Below, piece by piece: positions 26,612-34,233 of a stretch of 64,000 nt of DNA. The position numbers and the translations under genes are program-made. The notes below the pieces were generated by a model. That model searched no databases, was not told where the DNA came from, and worked only from the letters and a program-made list of their open reading frames with translations. The stretch lies in assembly GCF_004352845.1 (NCBI RefSeq), contig NZ_SJRX01000003.1, positions 248,001 to 312,000 on the forward strand, in the 5' to 3' direction. Numbering within the stretch: the stretch's first letter is position 1; the number at the start of each line of letters is the position of its first letter. Source of the DNA: Luteimonas terricola. GTDB lineage: Bacteria; Pseudomonadota; Gammaproteobacteria; Xanthomonadales; Xanthomonadaceae.

Positions 26612-28612
26612 ATGCCCAGGACCATCCCCCTCGCGCTTGCGCTGACCCTTGTCCTCGCCCTTGCCGCTCCCGACGCCGGGGCCCAGCGCCGCGCCGCCGC
26701 GAAGGCACCGGCCGGCCCCACCGCCTGCGGCGACTTCCACGCCTTTGCCAACAAGGACTGGCTGGCAGCGACGCCTGTCCCGGCGGCCGGATCGACCTCC
26801 GCCCTGGGCGAACTGCAGGCGCGCGTGCTCGAACAGCAGCGTGAACTGCTGTCCACGGCGATGAACGCGCCGCAGGGCAACGTGCAGACCCTGCTCGGCG
26901 ACTTCTGGGCCAGCGGCCTGGACGAGGCCGCGGTCGAGGCCGACCGCGCCAACCCGATCGCGCCCCTGCTCGACCGCATCAACGGCATCAAGCGCGCCCG
27001 GGACATCCCGCCTGCCGTCGCCGCCCTGCACCAGGTCGGCATCCCGGTGCTGTTCAACTTCAGCGCCGACCTCGACCTCGCCGACCTCGACCGCCATATC
27101 GGCTATTTCGCCCAGGGCGGCACCGGCCTGCCCGACCCGGCCTACTACACCCGCCAGGACGAAGAGGCCCGCGCCCTGCTCGGCCTGTACAACGGCTACG
27201 TCCAGCAGATCCTGGCGCTGACCGGCACCGCCGAGGCCGACCTCGCGGCCGAGTCGCAGCTGGTCATCGACCTGGAGACGCGCATCGCGCGCGCATCGCA
27301 CCCGGTGGCCTCGCTGCGCGACCCGCGCCAGAACTACGCGCTGGTCCCCACCGAGGGCCTCGGCAAGACCTGGAAGCGCCTGCAGCTGCCGGAGTTCCTG
27401 GCGGCCCAGGACATCAGCGACGACAGCGTGTCGATCGCGAATCCCGAACTCTTCACCGCCCTCGACGGCCTGGTCGGCAGCCTGAAGCCCGCCCAGTGGA
27501 AGACCTACCTGCGCTTCCACGTCGGCGACGCCATGGCGCCGTATCTTTCGAAGAGCTTCCGCGACGCCGCCTTCGACTTCCGCGGCCGCGTGCTGCGGGG
27601 CGAAGTCGAACAGCCCTCGCGCGAACGCCTGGTCCTTCACGCCATCAACCACGCCGCCGGGCAGATGGTCGCGCGCGAGTACGTTGCCCGCTACCTGTCG
27701 CCGGCCAGCCGCAGCCGGGCCGAAACCATCGCCGGCGAGGTCCGTGACGCCCTGCGGAGCGCGGTCGAGCGCGCACCCTGGCTCGACGACGCCACCCGCG
27801 CCGAGGCCGTGGCCAAGCTCGCGGCGCTGAAGGTCGAAGTGGGTGCACCGGTGCGCAACGTCGACTACACCGTGCAGCCGATGGGTCGCGGCAGCTTCGG
27901 CGGCAACATGCTGATCGCGTCCACCTGGCACCACCGCGAGGAAATGAAGCGCATCGGCCGCGGCAACGCACAGCGCCGCTGGCCGGTGCAGCCGCAGGAG
28001 CCGGCGCTGGCCTACGACGCCGCCCACAACCGCCTGCTGGTCTCGGCCGCGGTGTTGCAGGCACCGGTGCTGGACATGTCGCTCGACGGCGCCGCGCACT
28101 ACGGTTCGTTCGGCGCCCTGGTCGCGCATGAGCTCAGCCACGCCATCGACGGCAAGGGCCGCCACGTCGACGCCCGTGGCGAGATCCGCGACTGGTGGAC
28201 GCCGGGCACCGACGCCGCCTGGACCGACCGCCTCAACGCCCTCACCGCCCAGTACGGCAACTACGACTACCCGGGCATCGCAGGCCGCAAGGTCAACGGC
28301 AGCCTGACCCGCGAGGAGAACGCGGCCGACCTCGCCGCGGTCGAGATCGCCTGGGACGCCTTCAGCCAGGCCCTGCCCGGGGCCGAAAAGGACGCGAAGG
28401 AATCGTTCTTCAACGCCTGGGCCGGCCTGTGGCGCGAACAGGTGGCCCCGGCGGTCGCCGAACAGCGCGCCGGCACCGCGCTGCAGGCACCGGGGCCGTG
28501 GCGCAGCAATGGCCCGCTGTCCAACCTGCCGGCCTTCAGCGAGACCTGGGGCTGCAAGGCGGGCAACCCGATGGTCCGCAAGGATGAAGAACGCGTCGGC
28601 ATCTGGCGCTGA
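26612..28612 (+). CDS. Second M13 family metallopeptidase, diverged paralogue
   Basis: The start at 26612 gives 666 residues with a cleavable signal peptide (about residues 1-24, ending DAGAQ), so this copy is periplasmic or secreted and not a lipoprotein. The zinc site HELSH (residues 506-510) and ENAAD are intact. Other family motifs have drifted: the NAYY substrate motif of the neighbour aligns with ALAY, and GENIADLGG reads EENAADLAA. The long frame upstream of 26612 runs through repeat copy A and is not coding. Domain order otherwise matches the first M13 gene throughout. Catalysis is plausible, but substrate choice probably differs. Confidence 0.88.
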   Translation: MPRTIPLALALTLVLALAAPDAGAQRRAAAKAPAGPTACGDFHAFANKDWLAATPVPAAGSTSALGELQARVLEQQRELLSTAMNAPQGNVQTLLGDFWASGLDEAAVEADRANPIAPLLDRINGIKRARDIPPAVAALHQVGIPVLFNFSADLDLADLDRHIGYFAQGGTGLPDPAYYTRQDEEARALLGLYNGYVQQILALTGTAEADLAAESQLVIDLETRIARASHPVASLRDPRQNYALVPTEGLGKTWKRLQLPEFLAAQDISDDSVSIANPELFTALDGLVGSLKPAQWKTYLRFHVGDAMAPYLSKSFRDAAFDFRGRVLRGEVEQPSRERLVLHAINHAAGQMVAREYVARYLSPASRSRAETIAGEVRDALRSAVERAPWLDDATRAEAVAKLAALKVEVGAPVRNVDYTVQPMGRGSFGGNMLIASTWHHREEMKRIGRGNAQRRWPVQPQEPALAYDAAHNRLLVSAAVLQAPVLDMSLDGAAHYGSFGALVAHELSHAIDGKGRHVDARGEIRDWWTPGTDAAWTDRLNALTAQYGNYDYPGIAGRKVNGSLTREENAADLAAVEIAWDAFSQALPGAEKDAKESFFNAWAGLWREQVAPAVAEQRAGTALQAPGPWRSNGPLSNLPAFSETWGCKAGNPMVRKDEERVGIWR

Positions 28613-28644
28613 CGCCCGGGGAACAGCGCCTGCCAAACGACACA

Positions 28645-28666
28645 CCGCGCCCGCTTCGGGCGCGGT
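28645..28666. terminator. GC hairpin between convergent genes
   Basis: CCGCGCCCG and CGGGCGCGG pair around a TTC-type loop in the short gap between the second M13 gene and the convergent rhomboid gene. There is no T-run on either strand, so a terminator role is possible but unproven. Confidence 0.45.
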
Positions 28667-28669
28667 GGC

Positions 28670-29326
28670 TCAGAAGCGCCTTGCGCGCGGCCCGCCGCGG
28701 CGGAACGGCGGCTGGCCGCGCCAGTAGCGGATCAGCAGCCAGCCGAACAGCATGCCGCCCAGGTGCGCGAAGTGGGCCACGCCCGCCTGCGTGCCGGTGA
28801 GGCCCATGAACAGCGTGATCGCGCCAAACACGATGACCAGCGTGCGCGCCTTCATCGGGATCGGCGGGATCAGCAGCATCACCCGCTGGTGCGGGAACAG
28901 CATGCCGTAGGCCAGCAACAGCCCGAACACGCCGCCCGAAGCGCCCAGGGTCGCGTAGGGCAGGCTTCCCTGCGCCACCGCCCAGCTGCCGATCCCCAAC
29001 TGGCACAGGCCCGCCCCCACCACGCACACCAGGAAATACGTCAGGAAGCGCTTCTGGCCCCAGGTGTATTCCAGCTGCGCGCCGAACATCACCAGCGCCA
29101 GCATGTTGAACAGCAGGTGCGCCAGGTCGCCGTGCAGGAAGCCGTAGGTCAGCAGTTGCCAGGGTCCGAACTGCTGCGCGCCAGCCAGCACCGTGAACGC
29201 GTCCACGCCGATCGGCCACAGCATCAGCGGATCCAGCGTGGTCCCGCCCAGCAGCCACTGCAGCAGGAACACGACGGCGTTGGCGATCAAGAGGGCCTTG
29301 GTGATGGGCGGCAGGTTGTTCAGCAT
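28670..29326 (-). CDS. Rhomboid family intramembrane serine protease
   Basis: About 218 residues with six membrane segments. The rhomboid motifs are visible: GDLAHLLFNMLAL (the HxxxN region), the catalytic serine in GASGG and the catalytic histidine in AHFAHLGG. It should cut transmembrane proteins inside the membrane. The C-terminus is Arg-rich (RRGGPRARRF). I chose the ATG at 29326 because AAGGA lies 9 nt upstream; an in-frame ATG at 29353 adds nine residues. Its 3' end converges on the second M13 gene. Substrates cannot be inferred from context. Confidence 0.9.
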   Translation of the reverse strand: MLNNLPPITKALLIANAVVFLLQWLLGGTTLDPLMLWPIGVDAFTVLAGAQQFGPWQLLTYGFLHGDLAHLLFNMLALVMFGAQLEYTWGQKRFLTYFLVCVVGAGLCQLGIGSWAVAQGSLPYATLGASGGVFGLLLAYGMLFPHQRVMLLIPPIPMKARTLVIVFGAITLFMGLTGTQAGVAHFAHLGGMLFGWLLIRYWRGQPPFRRGGPRARRF

Positions 29327-29393
29327 TCCGTGTCCTTGCGCGGTCGGCGCCAATGATAGCGTTTACATCGCCCTCGCCGGCCGCCCACCGCCA

Positions 29394-29726
29394 TCAGCCC
29401 GGACCCCAGACCTCGGCGTCGAGCGAACGCTCCGCGCGGGCAATGCGGACCCGGCCCCCGACCACCTCCACGCCATCGGCCCGCAGCCGCCGCGCCTGCT
29501 CCTCCCAGGCGTCCGAGCCGGCCGGGAATGCGATCCGCCCGTCGCTGCGCAGCACCCGGTGCCAGGGCAGTCCGGGGTCGTCGCTGACGGCCAGCAGCCT
29601 CGCCACCCAGCGCGCACGCCCCGGCAGTCCCGCCCTGCGCGCCACCTCGCCGTAGCCGGCGACCTCGCCGCGCGGGATCGCGCGCACGGCGGCGAGGATG
29701 CGGTCTGCCGGGTCGGTAAGCGCCAT
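29394..29726 (-). CDS. Alkyltransferase-like (ATL) DNA damage recognition protein
   Basis: The 110-residue protein has the O6-alkylguanine-DNA alkyltransferase C-terminal fold but reads PWHRV where active MGMT/Ogt enzymes have PCHRV, so the acceptor cysteine is replaced by tryptophan. This is the hallmark of ATL proteins (E. coli YbaZ/Atl, yeast Atl1), which bind O6-alkylguanine, flip it out and recruit nucleotide excision repair. The arginine-finger region (GLPGRARWVARLLA) and GEVAGYGEVARRAG are also typical. It diverges from a hypothetical gene at 29768 with a 41-bp gap. The call is firm on the motif; a repair role is from family knowledge. Confidence 0.9.
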   Translation of the reverse strand: MALTDPADRILAAVRAIPRGEVAGYGEVARRAGLPGRARWVARLLAVSDDPGLPWHRVLRSDGRIAFPAGSDAWEEQARRLRADGVEVVGGRVRIARAERSLDAEVWGPG

Positions 29727-29767
29727 TGCGCTAGGATAGCCACCCCGTCCACTCCAGCGGGTGCGCC

Positions 29768-30178
29768 ATGCAGAACTTCGAACAGGTCCGCCGCCACGTG
29801 GCGACCAACGGCTTCAGGACGATCGTCAACGAAGCCTTCGTGATCGGCGTCGAGCTCAGCCTCGACGAGGGCCGCCGCCACCAGTCGATCTTCCTGTCCG
29901 AACTCCAGGACGACGACCACCGCTGCTACCTGCGCGTGAGCACCGCGGTGGCGCCGATCACCGGCATCGATGCGCGCCGCGCCCTGGCCTACAACTGGGA
30001 CAGCCGCGTCGGCTACCTGGCCATCGGCGAACTGGACCAGGTGCCCTACCTGCAGCTGTGCGAGAACCGCCCCTACGGCAGCCTGGATCCCGCCGAGCTC
30101 GGTCGCCTGGTGCTGGAGATCGGCGGCATGGGCGACCGCCTGGAACGCATGCTCAGCGCCGAGGGCGACCTGCTCTGA
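29768..30178 (+). CDS. Conserved-looking hypothetical protein, 136 aa
   Basis: The 136-residue product is acidic and soluble, with no signal peptide or membrane segment. It reads as alternating beta strands and helices (IVNEAFVIGVELSLDEG, RCYLRVSTAVAPITGIDARRAL, VGYLAIGELDQVPYLQLCENRP) and ends in a helix with GGMGDRLERML. The layout loosely resembles small chaperone-like folds of the YbjN/CesT type, but I do not recognise the family. Codon use matches its neighbours, so I believe it is real. A TAGGAT that could serve as a -10 lies in the 41-bp gap to the divergent ATL gene. No function is proposed. Confidence 0.65.
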   Translation: MQNFEQVRRHVATNGFRTIVNEAFVIGVELSLDEGRRHQSIFLSELQDDDHRCYLRVSTAVAPITGIDARRALAYNWDSRVGYLAIGELDQVPYLQLCENRPYGSLDPAELGRLVLEIGGMGDRLERMLSAEGDLL

Positions 30179-30196
30179 CGTCCAGACGGCCGCTGC

Positions 30197-31324
30197 TCAC
30201 AGCAGGCCGAGCCAACCCAGCAGCCAGAACAGCCCGTAGGCGATCGCGCCCGACATCGGGATCGTCAGGATCCAGGCGCCGATCATCTTCTCGACCACGG
30301 TCCACTTGATGGCATTGAGCCGCTTGGCCGTGCCCACGCCCATGATCGCCGACGAGATATTGTGCGTGGTCGACACCGGGATGCCCAGCGACGACGCCGC
30401 GAGGATCACCGAGGCGGCGCTGGTCTCCGCGGCAAAGCCGTGGATCGGGTGCAGCTTCACCAGCTTGTGGCCCAGGGTCTTGATGATCCGCCAGCCGCCC
30501 GCGGCGGTACCGGCGGCCATCACCAGGGCACAGGTGATCTTGATCCAGAGATCGATGTCGCCGTCGGCGAGCGCGCCTTCCGAGGGGTGCAGGAAGGCCA
30601 GCCAGCCGGGCAGCGCGTCCAGCGTACCGACCGACTGCGCGCTCACCAGCGCCAGGGCGATGATGCCCATGGTCTTCTGCGCATCGTTCATGCCGTGGGC
30701 GAAGCCCATGCCGGCCGCGCTGACGATCTGCGCCTTGCCGAAGAAGCCGTTGACCCAGCGCGGCCGCGCGATGCGCGCCAGCCAGCCGCCGGCGCGCGCC
30801 ATCATCGAGATCACGAAGAACAGAACGCCCATCATCAGGAAGCCGGCGACGAAGCCCAGCACCGGCGACGACACCATCGGCACGATCACCTTCCACAGCA
30901 CGCCGGCGCTGTTGTAGACCGGCTCCGCCGGCTCCGACCAGATGATCGAATCCCAGTTGTTGGAGGTGGCCGCGAGCGCGGCGCCGATCAGGCCGCCGAT
31001 CAGGGCGTGCGACGACGACGACGGCAGCCCGAACCACCAGGTGATCAGGTTCCAGGTGATGCCGCCCATCAACGCGCACAGCAGCAGCTGCGAGCCGACC
31101 TCGACCACGCCGGCGTCGATCAGGCCCGAGGCGATCGTCTTGGCCACGGCCGTGCCGGCCAGCGCGCCGATCAGGTTCATGCTCGCCGCCAGGCCGACCG
31201 CCTGCATAGGCGACAGCACCTTGGTCGCGACCACGGTCGCGATGGAGTTCGCCGTGTCGTGGAAGCCGTTGATGTACTCGAACGTCAGCGCGACCAGGAT
31301 GACCGCCAGCACCAGGGTGAGCAT
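30197..31324 (-). CDS. pit: Low-affinity inorganic phosphate transporter PiT
   Basis: The 375-residue membrane protein has both PiT signature repeats, GFHDTANSIATVV near residue 20 and GMNDAQKTMG near the middle, plus GLPSSSSHALIGGLIG and the matching GIPVSTTHNISSAIMG. These mark a symporter of metal-phosphate with protons or sodium in the inner membrane. The gene follows the DUF47 gene by 10 bp on the same strand; this pair is a common two-gene phosphate uptake unit. A candidate Pho box lies upstream of the DUF47 gene (32007-32024), so PhoB control of both is possible. Confidence 0.94.
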   Translation of the reverse strand: MLTLVLAVILVALTFEYINGFHDTANSIATVVATKVLSPMQAVGLAASMNLIGALAGTAVAKTIASGLIDAGVVEVGSQLLLCALMGGITWNLITWWFGLPSSSSHALIGGLIGAALAATSNNWDSIIWSEPAEPVYNSAGVLWKVIVPMVSSPVLGFVAGFLMMGVLFFVISMMARAGGWLARIARPRWVNGFFGKAQIVSAAGMGFAHGMNDAQKTMGIIALALVSAQSVGTLDALPGWLAFLHPSEGALADGDIDLWIKITCALVMAAGTAAGGWRIIKTLGHKLVKLHPIHGFAAETSAASVILAASSLGIPVSTTHNISSAIMGVGTAKRLNAIKWTVVEKMIGAWILTIPMSGAIAYGLFWLLGWLGLL

Positions 31325-31334
31325 GGCGCCGGCC

Positions 31335-31961
31335 TCAGCTGTTCTTCAGCACGATTTCGTAGGCCACGACGCCCGCCTCGCGGCAGCGGTCGATGGCCTT
31401 CTCCAGGATCTCGAAGAACTCCTTCAGGAGGAACATCTGCTGGGCGTCGAGGCGGCCCGAATAGATGTCGCGATAGAGTTCGAGCATCAGCCGGTCGGCT
31501 TCGTTCTCGATGGAGCGCAGCTCGTCGTTGAGCGCCTTCATCGGCTCCAGCTTCAGGTGGCGCAGTTGCTTGACCATCTTCAGCACCACGCCCGCGGCCT
31601 GCTCCAGCATCGCGGCGCGCGGCGCGAAGTCGATGTGCTCCAGGTGCCGGGTGGCCAGCGCGTAGCGGTCGGCGAACTTCTCGATCTGCTTGGGGATCTT
31701 GTACAGCGCCGAGCCCAGGGCCTCGATATCCTCGCGTTCGATCGGGGTGATGAAGCTGTCGACCAGGGCCTGGCTGATCTTGTTGGAGGCCTCGCGCTCG
31801 CGCAGGCGCGCCAGCTTGAAGGCGTCCAGCGCCGGCTGCCGGTCGGCCTCGCGCAGCATCTGGTGGAGCGCCACGGCGGCGTCCAGGGCGGCCTGGGCGG
31901 CTTCTTCCAACAGGGTGTAGAACTGCTTGCCCTGGCCGAACATGGTTTGCAACGAGAACAT
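31335..31961 (-). CDS. DUF47 (PhoU-like) phosphate transport accessory protein
   Basis: The 208-residue all-helical protein belongs to the DUF47/PhoU_div family (FSLQTMFGQGKQFYTLLEE, ALDAFKLARLREREASNKI, RSIENEADRLMLELY). Members are encoded next to PiT transporters and are needed for, or modulate, phosphate uptake. There is no signal peptide or membrane segment, so it should work on the cytoplasmic face. It lies directly upstream of pit with a 10-bp gap and is the first gene of the unit. The 5' region holds two CNGTCAT repeats spaced 11 bp apart, about 46 bp before the start. Confidence 0.9.
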   Translation of the reverse strand: MFSLQTMFGQGKQFYTLLEEAAQAALDAAVALHQMLREADRQPALDAFKLARLREREASNKISQALVDSFITPIEREDIEALGSALYKIPKQIEKFADRYALATRHLEHIDFAPRAAMLEQAAGVVLKMVKQLRHLKLEPMKALNDELRSIENEADRLMLELYRDIYSGRLDAQQMFLLKEFFEILEKAIDRCREAGVVAYEIVLKNS

Positions 31962-32006
31962 CGCGAGACCCCGCCGTCGCGAAATGGACGGCCCAGGGCG
32001 CGAATT

Positions 32007-32024
32007 ATGACGGCTTCATGACCG
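32007..32024 (-). promoter_or_regulatory. Candidate Pho box upstream of DUF47-pit
   Basis: On the minus strand CGGTCAT-GAAG-CCGTCAT gives two 7-bp repeats spaced 4 bp apart, each one or two changes from the PhoB repeat CTGTCAT. It lies about 46 bp before the DUF47 start. CATAAT, which could be a -10, overlaps the second repeat. PhoB control is inferred from the match and from the phosphate genes downstream. Confidence 0.55.
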
Positions 32025-32099
32025 TTGTCGCCATCCGTACATGCCGGCCGGCCCGAACCCGGGAGCGCCCACGCAACGGCTCCGGGACGCATCGGCGCC

Positions 32100-32108
32100 T
32101 GCTATGAT
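32100..32108 (+). promoter_or_regulatory. Extended -10 promoter before the CNNM leader ORF
   Basis: TGCTATGAT is an extended -10 (TGn-TATGAT). Transcription would start near 32115, which places the ATG of the leader ORF (32143) inside the mRNA and leaves an in-frame upstream ATG at 32041 outside it. No good -35 hexamer is seen, as is usual for extended -10 promoters. Confidence 0.5.
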
Positions 32109-32142
32109 CGCTTGCCGCGCCTGCGACGCGCCGTTTTGCCCC

Positions 32143-32244
32143 ATGGACGACGACTCTAGACCACCCCCCCGCCCGCGCGGGGACCAACCCGATCCCGACC
32201 CGCGCGTCCCCCGCCAAGACACGGCCGGGAGGCCCCGGCAATGA
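32143..32244 (+). CDS. Possible Asp/Pro-rich leader peptide, 33 aa, upstream of CNNM transporter
   Basis: A 33-codon frame opens 28 nt after the predicted transcription start and ends in a TGA that overlaps the transporter ATG (ATGA, 32241-32244). The peptide has DDD at residues 2-4, PPP at 7-9 and PDPDP at 16-20, then a basic Arg-rich end. Acidic/proline runs of this kind make ribosomes stall or fall off and are the basis of MgtL control of mgtA in enterobacteria. No good Shine-Dalgarno site precedes it, and Pro codons are common by chance in GC-rich DNA, so translation is not certain. GC-rich complementary segments lie inside it (32175-32181 and 32199-32205). Confidence 0.4.
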   Translation: MDDDSRPPPRPRGDQPDPDPRVPRQDTAGRPRQ

Positions 32245-33551
32245 TCGAACTCATCCTGATCGTCGCCGCGCTGATCGCCTGCAACGCCTTCTTCGCGCTG
32301 TCCGAGATGTCGGTGGTCACCTCGCGCAAGCCGAAGCTGAGGCAGATGGCCGGCGAGCAGCTCAGCGCCGCGAAGGCGCTCGAGCTGGCGGAGCACCCCG
32401 AGCGCTTCCTGTCCACCGTGCAGGTGGGCATCACCCTGATCGGCATCCTCACCGGCATGTTCGGCGGCGACGCCCTGGGCGCGATGATCGAGTCCTGGCT
32501 CGCCTCGCGGCTGCCCTTCCTCGACAGCCACGCCGGCACCGTCGGCAAGGTCATCGCGGTCGGCCTGATCACCTACTTCACCATCGTCTTCGGCGAACTG
32601 CTTCCCAAGCGACTGGCACTGCTGGCGCCGGAGCGCCTGGCGACCCTGGTGGCGCTGCCGATGCACTGGCTCTCGAAAGTCTCCACCCCGGCGGTCTGGC
32701 TGCTCAGCGCATCCGTGCGCGGAATGCTGCGCCTGCTGCGGCTCAACGATACCCAGGCCGCGCACGTCACCGAGGAGGAGATCCGCCTGCTGGTCAGCGA
32801 GAGCCACGAACAGGGCGTGATCGACGCCGACGAACGCAACATGATGAACCGGGTGCTGGCCCTGGGCGACCGCGACGCGGAGAGCCTGATGACGCCGCGC
32901 ACACGGATCGCGTGGCTGGATGCCTCGGAGAGCTTCGAGGAGAACCTGGCGACCATGCGCGAAACCCCGTTCTCGCGCTATCCGGTGTACCGCGGCAGCG
33001 ACGACGAGGTCGTGGGCATCCTCGAGGTCAAGTCGCTGATCGACCGCTTCCAGGCGGGCGAGTTCGACCTGTTCGAGCACCTGCGCGAACCGCTCTTCGT
33101 GTCCGAGTCGACGCCGGCGCTGAAACTGCTGGAGATCGTGCGCGAGGAGCAGCAGTCTCTGGCCCTGGTGGTCGACGAGTACGGCGGCGTCGCCGGCCTG
33201 ATCAGCGTCAACGACGTGCTCGAGGCGGTCATCGGCCGCACCTCCAGCGGCGAGGGTGCCGACGCCCACCCGCTGGTGGTGGCGCGCGACGACGGCTCGC
33301 TGCTGGTCGACGGCGTCCTGGACGCCGACTCGCTGCGCGAACTGCTCGACGGCAAGCCCCTGCCCGACGGCGACGATCGCGACTACAACACCGCCGCCGG
33401 CATGACCATCGCCCACTTCGGGCGCATCCCCAGCGTCGGCGAGCATTTCGAATGGGTCGGCTGGCGCATCGAGGTGGTGGACCTCGACGGCCCGCGCATC
33501 GACAAGCTGCTGTTGCAGCGCGTCGGCGGCAACCTGCCGGGCGATGCCTGA
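32241..33551 (+). CDS. CNNM/CorC family transporter (DUF21-CBS-CorC_HlyC, hemolysin-like)
   Basis: The 436-residue protein has a DUF21/CNNM membrane domain (about 1-190, starting LILIVAALIACNAFFALSEM), a CBS pair (about 205-330, with LMTPRTRIAWLDA and VDEYGGVAGLISVNDVLE) and a C-terminal CorC_HlyC domain (about 345-430). This layout matches bacterial CNNM/CorC (MpfA, YfjD, YtfL) proteins tied to magnesium or cobalt export; older annotations call them hemolysins. GGGAGG lies 7-8 nt upstream of the ATG. The start overlaps the stop of a short Asp/Pro-rich ORF by 4 nt, and the 3' end overlaps the ExoD gene by 8 nt. Confidence 0.9.
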   Translation: MIELILIVAALIACNAFFALSEMSVVTSRKPKLRQMAGEQLSAAKALELAEHPERFLSTVQVGITLIGILTGMFGGDALGAMIESWLASRLPFLDSHAGTVGKVIAVGLITYFTIVFGELLPKRLALLAPERLATLVALPMHWLSKVSTPAVWLLSASVRGMLRLLRLNDTQAAHVTEEEIRLLVSESHEQGVIDADERNMMNRVLALGDRDAESLMTPRTRIAWLDASESFEENLATMRETPFSRYPVYRGSDDEVVGILEVKSLIDRFQAGEFDLFEHLREPLFVSESTPALKLLEIVREEQQSLALVVDEYGGVAGLISVNDVLEAVIGRTSSGEGADAHPLVVARDDGSLLVDGVLDADSLRELLDGKPLPDGDDRDYNTAAGMTIAHFGRIPSVGEHFEWVGWRIEVVDLDGPRIDKLLLQRVGGNLPGDA

Positions 33552-34176
33552 AGGCACGCACGACCGGCCCGCGCAGGCCAGCGCGCGGATGGTGCTCGCC
33601 GCGCTCGCCGCCGGACCGGCCGACGACGTGGTGACCCTGCGCTCTGTGATGGAAGGGCTGGGCGGCAGCCTGTTCGGCATGCTGCTGTTCATCGCCACCC
33701 TGCCCGCCTTCCTGCCCATCCCGGGCGTCGCGGGCGCGCTCAGCGGCCCCCTGGTGAGCGTGATCGGGCTGCAGTTGCTGGTCTGCATGCGCCGCCCGTG
33801 GTTGCCGCGGATGGTCGCCGACCGTGGACCCAGGCGCGGCACGCTGGCGCGCTTCGAGCATCGCGTCTCGCCCTGGCTGAAGCGGCTCGAGCGGGTGGTC
33901 CGCCCGCGCCTGCCGGCATTGATCGACCACCCCGCCGCGACCGTGGTCACCGGATTGCTGCTGGTGCTCCTGGGCATCCTGCTGGCGCTGCCGATCCCGT
34001 TCACCAACTACGTGTTCGGCCTGCTGCTGCTGGCCTACGCGCTGGCCCTGGTGGAGCGCGACGGGGCCCTGATGCTGGCTGCCTGGGGTGCCGGCCTGGC
34101 CGCGATCGCGGTCTTCGGGGTCACCGGCGGCACGCTGGCCGCGCTGGCCGCGGAATGGATGGACCGCCTGTTCTGA
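33544..34176 (+). CDS. ExoD family exopolysaccharide synthesis protein
   Basis: The 210-residue membrane protein has the ExoD pattern: a short N-terminal region, GSLFGMLLFIATLPAFLPIPG, then PLVSVIGLQLLVCMRRPWLP and three to four more membrane segments. ExoD of Rhizobium affects exopolysaccharide and alkali tolerance; its biochemical role is unknown. The ATG lies 8 nt inside the end of the CNNM gene, so the two are probably translated together. A mixed function in ion and envelope homeostasis is possible, but nothing in the sequence decides it. It converges on the GGDEF-EAL gene. Confidence 0.82.
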   Translation: MPEGTHDRPAQASARMVLAALAAGPADDVVTLRSVMEGLGGSLFGMLLFIATLPAFLPIPGVAGALSGPLVSVIGLQLLVCMRRPWLPRMVADRGPRRGTLARFEHRVSPWLKRLERVVRPRLPALIDHPAATVVTGLLLVLLGILLALPIPFTNYVFGLLLLAYALALVERDGALMLAAWGAGLAAIAVFGVTGGTLAALAAEWMDRLF

Positions 34177-34233
34177 GTCGCTGAGTCGCTGCGCCGCGCG
34201 GCGCAAGCCGGCGCCAACGCCCCTTCGGCGCAC

